5,242 nucleotides of DNA from positions 1 through 5,242 of the forward strand of contig JAISPE010000368.1 in NCBI GenBank assembly GCA_031275145.1, in the 5' to 3' direction. The stretch is from Prevotellaceae bacterium. Lineage in GTDB: Bacteria > Bacteroidota > Bacteroidia > Bacteroidales > UBA932. Position numbers and translations under genes: made by a program. Positions 1-5,242 of the stretch are shown one piece after another. The number at the start of each line of letters is the position of its first letter. Position 1 is the stretch's first letter. A model generated the notes under the pieces. It made no database searches. It saw only the letters and a list, made by a program, of their open reading frames with translations, and had not been told where the DNA came from.

Positions 1-154
1 ATGACGGAATACGCAACGGTTAACATCGCAAAATACGAATAATAAATAACGCCACTTGCCATACAAAAAATGTACTTTTCGTTTTGAAAAAATGTACTTT
101 TCGTTTTGCGGATTATATACGCCGATTTAAAAATTCTGTCAAAAAAAGAACCGT
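1..154. other. Left-edge stretch without a recognised gene
   Basis: Apart from the tandem repeat and the T-run near crcB, nothing is identified. Two short frames reach the edge and cannot be judged. A plus-strand frame is open from base 1 to a TAA at 40-42 and could be the last 13 codons of a convergent gene. A minus-strand frame begins with an ATG at 60-62 and is open to base 1 (about 20 residues, MASGVIYY...), and could be the start of a further gene downstream of crcB. Neither shows a recognisable family signature. Confidence 0.5.
65..108. repeat. Perfect 22-bp tandem direct repeat, two copies
   Basis: A 22-base unit starting AAAAAATGTAC and ending TTTTCGTTTTG occupies 65-86 and is repeated without change and without a spacer at 87-108. 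It lies in the noncoding stretch beyond the crcB 3' end. Two exact adjacent copies of a unit this long are not expected by chance, even in AT-rich DNA. Possible explanations are a recent slippage duplication, tandem protein-binding sites, or the repeated end of an insertion sequence. The sequence alone does not choose between them. Confidence 0.92.
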
Positions 155-168
155 TCAGTTTATTTTTT
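141..168 (-). terminator. Weak possible terminator at the crcB 3' end
   Basis: On the minus strand, the crcB stop codon (155-157) sits inside the short inverted repeat GAACGGTTC (148-156), which runs directly into seven T residues (147-141). An A-run (163-168) on the other side could pair with these Ts and lengthen the stem. The core arms are only 4 bp around a single base, so a conventional intrinsic hairpin would be strained. The placement at the end of the gene cluster is the main support. Confidence 0.3.
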
Positions 169-535
169 CCACAATTGCGAAACCTGTACATGTTGCGACA
201 AAACAGGTGATTACACTTACAACCATATAAACGAGACTTGCGGAATAATTTCCGTTTCGTATCAGGCTGATGTTTTCGTATGCAAAAGCCGAAAAAGTGG
301 TATATCCTCCACAAATTCCCGTTGCAACAAACCATCTCATTTGCGGAGAAAACCATGCGTAACGTTCGGACAGTCCGATTGCAATGCCAATCAGCAAACA
401 TCCCGAAAAGTTCACCGCAAATGTTCCCCAGATTGCGGGAAACCGCGTAATCCGGCTTACAATCAGAGAGGTTACAAGATAGCGCAGCATACTGCCCAAT
501 CCGCCGCCAAGTCCTACAAGTAAAAGTGTTTTCAT
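155..535 (-). CDS. crcB: CrcB/FluC fluoride ion channel
   Basis: This 126-residue membrane protein is a Fluc-type fluoride channel, which works as a dual-topology dimer in the inner membrane and lets toxic F- leave the cell. Family hallmarks are visible in order: a glycine-rich N-terminal helix ending in GGLGSMLRY (11-19), GTFAVNFSG (37-45) with the conserved pore Asn at N42, and GGYTTFSAF (76-84). The last contains the two pore phenylalanines (F81 and F84) and the T79-T80 helix break associated with the central Na+ site. Four hydrophobic segments lie at roughly 2-24, 34-55, 66-88 and 97-121, and the length is normal for a single-domain member. The ATG at 533-535 is the natural start because the first helix follows at once. 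It lies 20 bases after the nfnB stop behind an A-rich leader with no clear Shine-Dalgarno site, which suggests cotranscription with nfnAB. No fluoride riboswitch fits in that gap. The family call is secure; fluoride control is not visible. Confidence 0.95.
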   Translation of the reverse strand: MKTLLLVGLGGGLGSMLRYLVTSLIVSRITRFPAIWGTFAVNFSGCLLIGIAIGLSERYAWFSPQMRWFVATGICGGYTTFSAFAYENISLIRNGNYSASLVYMVVSVITCFVATCTGFAIVEKIN

Positions 536-555
536 TATTTTTTGAATCTATTTAT

Positions 556-2007
556 TTATGACTGTTCCCGAATCCATTTGTCCATTGCCCTGGCAGCCCG
601 CCGGCCGTCGCCCATTGCAAGAATCACGGTAGCGCCTCCGCGTACGATGTCGCCGCCGGCAAAAATCATCGGAATATCGGACTGCATGGTTTCCTCATTC
701 ACTGTAACTGTACCCCGCCGGCTTATGTTCAGCCCTTTGACCGACTGCGGAATCAGAGGATTGGGCGAAACTCCAACGCTGACTACAACCTCATCGACTT
801 CGATCAGTTCTGTTTCTCCGGGGACTTCTACCGGAGAACGTCTTCCCGAAGCGTCAGGCTCTCCAAGTTTCATGACTTGCAGCAGCACGTGAGTGACGCG
901 CCCGTTTTCGTTGCCGCGATACTCGACGGGATTGCGCAGGGTCATAAACTCAATGCCCTCTTCCTTCGCATGTTTTACCTCTTCGAGACGTGCGGGCATC
1001 TCTTCTTCCGAACGGCGATAGATAATCATTGCACGTTCGGCGCCAAGCCGGAGAGCTGTCCTGACCGAATCCATTGCCGTGTTTCCTCCTCCGATGACGG
1101 CGACTTTTTTACCCGTCAGTACAGGCGTGTCCGACTCCGGATTGGCGGCATCCATCAGATTGACGCGGGTAAGGTATTCATTCGATGACATTACGCCTAC
1201 CAGATTTTCACCTCTGATATTCATGAAACGGGGCAAACCGGCTCCGCTTCCAACGAAAATACCGCGAAATCCTTCGTCTTTCAAGTCGTCTATGCTGACT
1301 GTTTTGCCTACGATACAGTTATTCACAAACCTGACGCCCATAGCCCGCAGACTGTCGATTTCGACATCAACTATTTCGTTCGGCAAACGGAATACCGGAA
1401 TACCGTATTTCAATACTCCGCCGACTTCGTGCAAAGCTTCAAAAACAGTGACGGAATACCCTGATTTCACCATATCTCCGGCAAAGGACAAGCCTGCCGG
1501 ACCCGAGCCGACGACGGCGATTCTGATACCGTTGGCGGGTGCGGTTTCCGGTATTGAAATCTGTCCGCTGACACGTTCGTAATCGGCGGCGAAACGTTCC
1601 AGATGACCTATGGCTACCGCTTCTTTCTTCATTTTTATGTGAATACATTTCGATTCGCACTGTTTCTCCTGCGGACAGACACGACCGCAGACAGCAGGAA
1701 GAGCCGATGTTTCTTTCAGAATTTTAGCCGCTTCGAGAAACTCGCCGCGTTCGATATTTTTGATGAATGAGGGAATATCGATTTCTACCGGACAGCCTTC
1801 GACACAGCCCGGTTTGGCGCAGTCCAGACAGCGTCGGGCCTCGCTGACTGCCATTTCGGCCGTCAAACCCGTATTTACCTCTCCGGTATTGCGACGGCGA
1901 ATCTCGGGAGAGAGTTCCGGCATGTGAACACGCTGTATGTCCGCGCGCTCTTTTGCTTTTAAGGCATTACGCAATTCGATGCGCCATGTTTCGTTTCTTC
2001 TTTCCAT
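556..2007 (-). CDS. nfnB: NfnB-like large subunit of ferredoxin:NADP+ oxidoreductase (often annotated glutamate synthase small chain)
   Basis: This is the NADPH-binding subunit of an NfnAB-type complex, which couples NADH and reduced ferredoxin to NADP+ reduction and can run in reverse. With 483 residues from the preferred start, it has an N-terminal iron-sulfur domain with cysteines C60, C63, C68, C72 and C107, C111, C117, C121 (two [4Fe-4S] clusters). An FAD-binding Rossmann motif GSGPAG (167-172), an NADPH-binding motif GGGNTA (306-311) and a C-terminal FAD motif AGGD (450-453) follow. The frame also opens at an ATG at 2041-2043, adding 12 residues and overlapping nfnA by 32 bases. I prefer the ATG at 2005-2007 because MERRNETWR resembles the usual start of Bacteroidales homologues and leaves a 4-base gap after nfnA. 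The domain plan is shared with the glutamate synthase beta subunit (GltD) and SudA. The adjacent nfnA, with no glutamate synthase large subunit in view, favours Nfn. The exact reaction is inferred. Confidence 0.92.
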   Translation of the reverse strand: MERRNETWRIELRNALKAKERADIQRVHMPELSPEIRRRNTGEVNTGLTAEMAVSEARRCLDCAKPGCVEGCPVEIDIPSFIKNIERGEFLEAAKILKETSALPAVCGRVCPQEKQCESKCIHIKMKKEAVAIGHLERFAADYERVSGQISIPETAPANGIRIAVVGSGPAGLSFAGDMVKSGYSVTVFEALHEVGGVLKYGIPVFRLPNEIVDVEIDSLRAMGVRFVNNCIVGKTVSIDDLKDEGFRGIFVGSGAGLPRFMNIRGENLVGVMSSNEYLTRVNLMDAANPESDTPVLTGKKVAVIGGGNTAMDSVRTALRLGAERAMIIYRRSEEEMPARLEEVKHAKEEGIEFMTLRNPVEYRGNENGRVTHVLLQVMKLGEPDASGRRSPVEVPGETELIEVDEVVVSVGVSPNPLIPQSVKGLNISRRGTVTVNEETMQSDIPMIFAGGDIVRGGATVILAMGDGRRAARAMDKWIREQS

Positions 2008-2011
2008 AATC

Positions 2012-2854
2012 TTAATTTCCGGCGGCCTTACATTTGTGTTCAACTTTATACATCTCCGACTGTTCGATGTCGCGATAACCGCCGAGACGCATCATCATTT
2101 CTTCAAAATCGACTAAATGAGCGTCAAACTCGGGACCGTCCACACATACGAATCTGGTTTTGCCGTCTACAGTTACACGACATGCTCCGCACATTCCCGT
2201 ACCGTCTACCATAATGGTATTCAGGGATGCAATTGTGGGAATATTATATTTTTTTGTCAAAAGACTTACGAATTTCATCATTACGGCAGGTCCGACTGTT
2301 ATGCACCTGTCCACTTTCTCGCGCTGAATGACTGTTTCAACTCCGTTGGTGACCAGACCTTTATTTCCGTACGAGCCGTCGTCGGTCATGACTATCAGCT
2401 CGTCGGAAAAGTTTTTCATCTGTTTTTCCATGATAACGAGTTCTGCGGTGCGCGCCGCCAGAACTGTGACCACCCGGTTTCCGGCTTCGTGCAGCGCTTT
2501 TACAATCGGCAACATCGGAGCAACGCCCACACCCCCGCATGCACATACCGCTGTTCCGAAATTCTCGATATGCGTCGCTTTTCCCAGAGGACCGACCAAA
2601 TCGGTGATGCTGTCGCCTTCATTCAGGGCGCAGATTTTTGTCGACGATACTCCTATCTTCTGAACTACAAGTGTAATAGTCCCCTTTTCCGCATCGGAAC
2701 CGGCAATGGTAAGCGGAACACGTTCGCCCTTCGCACCGATTTTCACAATAACAAAATGCCCCGCCCGACAGGCTTTCGCAATTAACGGCGCTTCCACGTC
2801 AAATTTCACAACATTCGCCGAAAAATACTCTTTACTAATAATTCTATTCATCAT
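2012..2854 (-). CDS. nfnA: NfnA-like small subunit, FAD/NAD(H)-binding [2Fe-2S] oxidoreductase
   Basis: This 280-residue protein belongs to the ferredoxin reductase-like family that includes dihydroorotate dehydrogenase electron-transfer subunit PyrK, SudB and NfnA. In NfnAB it binds NADH and carries the bifurcating-complex FAD and a [2Fe-2S] cluster. The FAD domain contains RVPLT (45-49), a variant of the usual RxPLT/RxYS flavin motif. The nucleotide-binding domain begins with GGVGVAP (107-113) and has TDDGSYG (157-163). The C-terminal cluster motif has D217, C222, C225 and C237, matching the Asp plus three Cys ligand set described for Thermotoga NfnA, followed by VDGPEFDAH (238-246). The length is very close to that of known NfnA. 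The start is the first of two adjacent ATG codons (2852-2854 and 2849-2851), and choosing between them changes one residue. The stop lies 4 bases before the preferred nfnB start. PyrK or a sulfide dehydrogenase subunit is the alternative; PyrK is less likely because no pyrD adjoins it. Confidence 0.93.
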   Translation of the reverse strand: MMNRIISKEYFSANVVKFDVEAPLIAKACRAGHFVIVKIGAKGERVPLTIAGSDAEKGTITLVVQKIGVSSTKICALNEGDSITDLVGPLGKATHIENFGTAVCACGGVGVAPMLPIVKALHEAGNRVVTVLAARTAELVIMEKQMKNFSDELIVMTDDGSYGNKGLVTNGVETVIQREKVDRCITVGPAVMMKFVSLLTKKYNIPTIASLNTIMVDGTGMCGACRVTVDGKTRFVCVDGPEFDAHLVDFEEMMMRLGGYRDIEQSEMYKVEHKCKAAGN

Positions 2855-3076
2855 TCCATTAATATACAGTTAGCTATATTTATATAACAATATGCGAAAG
2901 TACAACAAAAATTCGTTATAGCCTTCACCGGAAAACAGATTTTGAAAAAAATCAAATTTAATTAAAAACAATTCCGTTCCGTTATTTATTTGTCACCGAC
3001 AGGCATAGCAACCCTTATTTCTCCAAATCGCCTTAATATAGCCCTGAATCATTCTCTGTCCGGTCTGAATCAGGAT
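2855..3076. other. AT-rich intergenic region between the permease and nfnA
   Basis: No convincing gene lies in these 222 bases. They hold the probable nfnA promoter and leader at the left, and an AT-rich middle with a 10-bp palindrome TTTAATTAAA (2957-2966). A perfect 6-bp inverted repeat GATTTT/AAAATC with a 4-base loop lies at 2938-2953. At the right, just past the permease stop, the 8-mer CTGAATCA occurs twice in direct orientation (3044-3051 and 3065-3072). I see no GC-rich hairpin followed by a T-run that would be a clear terminator for the permease gene. Confidence 0.6.
2895..2902 (-). promoter_or_regulatory. Possible Bacteroidota -7 promoter element for nfnA-nfnB-crcB
   Basis: Read on the minus strand the sequence is TACTTTCG, one mismatch from the Bacteroidota -7 consensus TAnnTTTG. 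It would place the transcription start near 2888 and give a leader of roughly 34 bases before the nfnA ATG, which is reasonable. No TTTG-like -33 element is found about 20 bases upstream (around 2922-2926), so the call rests on the -7 match and position only. It is the only candidate I see in the gap. Confidence 0.35.
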
Positions 3077-5242
3077 TTATCTGTTAATTGCATTGACCGG
3101 ATTTTCGCGGCTTGTTCTGTAAACCCGCCCGCCGACGCACATAACGATAACCGTAATCAGCGCAAGCAGTATTGACAGATAGACCCATGCGCTCATTTCG
3201 GTCTGTATTACGTAATTTTCCAGCCAGCGTTTCATAATCAGATATCCGGCGGGGAATGCGACTAATGCACCGGCAACAAGCAGTGTCAGATATTCCTTAA
3301 AGAATATGTCGAGAATATCTTTTACTGTTGCGCCGTTGATTTTGCGGATAGCGATTTCCCTGCGCCGTTCCTCGCAGGTGAGCGAAACCATTGACACGAA
3401 TCCGAAAACGCAGATTATGACGCAGACCGACGACACGACGGTAAGTATCGCAAGCAAAGTGTTTTCCGATTTCAGATATTTGTCGTATTCTTCTTCTGCC
3501 CATGAATATTCGAAAGATATGTCTGGAAATTCTTTTTCAATGATTCTGTTGATTTTTGCCATGCAGGTTTTCCGGCTTCCCTCTTCGTATTTGAACAGTA
3601 CACATGAAGATGAAATGTTCTCTCGACGGTAACAGAACGGTCTGGCTGCAATTGTAGGCGAAAAACCGTATATGTCTTTCACTACGCCTATCACCCGGAA
3701 TCTGTTATATCCGTTATCGCTAAAAAACATTTTTCCCACGGCTTTGTCCCATCCGAAAATCTTTGCCGCCGATTCGTTTATCAGCACATCCTCTATGTCT
3801 CCTATTTTTTCTCCTCCCCTCATATAGACGCCATCGGTCAAATATTCCCCTTTCAAAAATTCTCCTTCAATCAGTTTAAATTCATAAAATCCGGCATATC
3901 TTTCCGATATCCACTCATCGAAGAGGGTTATGTATTCGGCGCTTCCCTGCTTACCGTCCCAGTCGGATATGCGTAAAGATGACATTCCCCCCACCGGCAA
4001 CAAAGGAGGCAGTCCGGCTACGGTTTCTTTTATTTCGGGTATCTGTTTCATTTTATCATTCAATATTTCTATCTCCTGTCCGTCCCCCAGGCTTACACTT
4101 ATCGCACCGCGATCCTTGAATGAAAATCCCAGACCGGTACTGTTGTGCAGGTAATACATCTGTTTCAGGATGACGAGCGTACAGAACGCAAATACAATAC
4201 TGACCGTTAACTGTACCGTAACCGATATCCTGCGAAATATTTTTGTGTTGCTGCGCATGCTCGAATCAAGCGTACGGCGTTTGAAGAGCACAAGCGTCAA
4301 AAAGAAAACTGTCAGCGCTACGGCAATGACAGCAGCTATATATATGACAGATTCGAGGTATATTGACGGCAGTTCCAGCCGTATGCCGGACACTGTCAGG
4401 AAAAAAGAACTGACAAGATCTATCAGTACCAGACCGGGTACAAGCGCGGCAGTCAGCGACAGAAGAAACTCGACCGACAGCATAGCAAACAGCGAGCGTG
4501 CCGAAGCTCCGTAAACCGTACGCAGCACAAGTTCCCGCTGCCGTATTCTGAAGCGGCTGACAAACAGCGTCAGATAGTTGAACAGCGTACACAGTATCAG
4601 CAGCAGACCGGCAACGGCAAAAATAATGATATGTTGAAACTGTACGTCTCTTGCAATGTTAATGTCCTTGTAGCGCATTGAAGTAAGCGGGATAAGCATT
4701 ATGTTTTTAATGTCGGTATCCGCCTGAACTTCGTGTCCGTATAATTTTTTCTCAAACGCTTTCATGTCTATGCCGGGAACAAGTTCGATGAGAACATTTC
4801 CGCCATACGAAACTCTCCACCTCATATCTGATACAGCCGAGAACAGAACATCGAACGGATAGTTGCTTCGTTTAGGCAGACCGGTTACTACTGCGCAAAT
4901 ATCATAGGAAAAAAACAGGCTTCCAATGGTCATTTCAATCTTTTTACCGACAGGACTTTCGTTTCCGAACATCTGTAACGCTTTTTCGCGGGTAATTGCT
5001 ATTTTTCTGCCCATTACGCTCTCTATGCTTCCGGGGTCTACCGGTATAAGAAAATCCGTACTGCCTTCGAGAATTTTTACGTCGAACATGCTGAAAAATG
5101 ACGAATCAACTCCGAGACAGTCAACTTTATGACTGACTCCCTGATATTTGAAATCAAAACGACCGGCTGCATCAACCATGGTTGCGTTTGCTATTTCCGG
5201 GAAAGTGGATTTGAGATACCCTGCTAAAGGACAGGGCGAGTT
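3077..5242 (-). CDS. FtsX/MacB-family ABC transporter permease, 5' end outside the window
   Basis: This is the permease of a type VII (MacB/FtsX-like) ABC system, in which ATP hydrolysis by a separate ATPase drives mechanical movement of a periplasmic domain. Substrates range from peptides and lipids to signalling partners, and none can be named here. The frame is open to the right edge. The 21 codons before the ATG at 5177-5179 encode plausible family sequence (PLAGYLKSTFPEI), so that ATG is internal and about 721 C-terminal residues are visible. Numbering from the edge, a periplasmic core domain (to ~200) precedes helices at ~205-227, 253-277, 299-320 and 338-359. A second periplasmic domain (~360-590) and three helices at ~594-618, 651-669 and 685-705 follow. 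Two FtsX coupling motifs are present: a diverged RQRELVLRTVYGAS (234-247) and the more typical RRREIAIRKINGA (626-638). The end, RENPVNAINR, is also family-like. The missing first helix would complete eight. No ATPase gene is visible; it may lie further upstream. Confidence 0.93.
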   Translation of the reverse strand, partial: NSPCPLAGYLKSTFPEIANATMVDAAGRFDFKYQGVSHKVDCLGVDSSFFSMFDVKILEGSTDFLIPVDPGSIESVMGRKIAITREKALQMFGNESPVGKKIEMTIGSLFFSYDICAVVTGLPKRSNYPFDVLFSAVSDMRWRVSYGGNVLIELVPGIDMKAFEKKLYGHEVQADTDIKNIMLIPLTSMRYKDINIARDVQFQHIIIFAVAGLLLILCTLFNYLTLFVSRFRIRQRELVLRTVYGASARSLFAMLSVEFLLSLTAALVPGLVLIDLVSSFFLTVSGIRLELPSIYLESVIYIAAVIAVALTVFFLTLVLFKRRTLDSSMRSNTKIFRRISVTVQLTVSIVFAFCTLVILKQMYYLHNSTGLGFSFKDRGAISVSLGDGQEIEILNDKMKQIPEIKETVAGLPPLLPVGGMSSLRISDWDGKQGSAEYITLFDEWISERYAGFYEFKLIEGEFLKGEYLTDGVYMRGGEKIGDIEDVLINESAAKIFGWDKAVGKMFFSDNGYNRFRVIGVVKDIYGFSPTIAARPFCYRRENISSSCVLFKYEEGSRKTCMAKINRIIEKEFPDISFEYSWAEEEYDKYLKSENTLLAILTVVSSVCVIICVFGFVSMVSLTCEERRREIAIRKINGATVKDILDIFFKEYLTLLVAGALVAFPAGYLIMKRWLENYVIQTEMSAWVYLSILLALITVIVMCVGGRVYRTSRENPVNAINR

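Noticed and set aside
65..108. CRISPR array or tandem promoters
   Set aside because: The two units abut with no spacers, which excludes a CRISPR array. TACTTTTCG resembles a Bacteroidota -7 element, but TTTG and the next TA are only 8 bases apart, not about 20.
536..555. Fluoride riboswitch in front of crcB
   Set aside because: Only 20 bases separate the nfnB stop from the crcB start, too few for the aptamer, and no GGNGAT-like opening is seen there.
1079..1582. Plus-strand open frame of 167 codons inside nfnB
   Set aside because: It is antisense to the conserved FAD and NADPH domains and has a low-complexity Ser/Pro/Thr-rich composition with no recognisable domain.
2117..2785. Long plus-strand open frame of 222 codons opposite nfnA
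   Set aside because: It is fully antisense to a gene with clear family motifs, is rich in Cys, His, Arg and Phe without any domain pattern, and looks like a shadow of the codon bias on the coding strand.
2938..2953. Inverted repeat GATTTT/AAAATC as a terminator of the permease gene
   Set aside because: The stem is almost entirely A-T, lies about 125 bases past the stop, and on the minus strand is not followed by a T-run, so a functional intrinsic terminator is unlikely.
2991..3001. TGTC-ACC-GACA hairpin as a terminator
   Set aside because: The stem is only 4 bp with a 3-base loop and the following minus-strand sequence is AATAAATAA, not a T-run.
2990..3175. Plus-strand frame of 61 codons across the intergenic region and the permease 3' end
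   Set aside because: Its second half is antisense to the permease C-terminus, its sequence has no family character, and no convincing ribosome binding site or promoter precedes it.

Overview
The window looks like ordinary chromosomal DNA from a member of the Bacteroidota, probably Bacteroidales. The clues are an 8-helix, double-FtsX ABC permease of the kind common in that phylum, an NfnA/NfnB pair with Bacteroidales-like sequence, A-rich leaders without strong Shine-Dalgarno sites, and moderate GC content with AT-rich intergenic DNA. The assignment rests on recognising protein families, not on a search.

All four recognised genes lie on the minus strand and are read right to left. From the right edge to 3077 is the 3' part of a FtsX/MacB-type ABC transporter permease whose start lies beyond the window. 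A 222-base AT-rich intergenic region (2855-3076) follows, with a possible promoter near 2895-2902. Next comes a compact three-gene unit: nfnA (2854-2012), nfnB (start preferred at 2007, end 556) and crcB (535-155). The gaps are 4 and 20 bases, so the three are probably one transcript. From 154 down to 1 there is no recognised gene. This stretch holds a T-run just after the crcB stop that may help end transcription, and a perfect 22-bp tandem duplication at 65-108.

NfnA and NfnB together resemble the NADH-dependent reduced ferredoxin:NADP+ oxidoreductase, a cytoplasmic flavin-based electron-bifurcating enzyme that balances the NADH, NADPH and ferredoxin pools in anaerobes. CrcB/FluC is a small membrane channel that expels fluoride. 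It has no obvious biochemical link to Nfn and appears to ride on the same transcript. The permease probably belongs to a separate transcription unit.

I found no CRISPR array, tRNA, rRNA, intact insertion sequence or evident new system. The 22-bp tandem repeat at the left is the only structure the genes do not explain.
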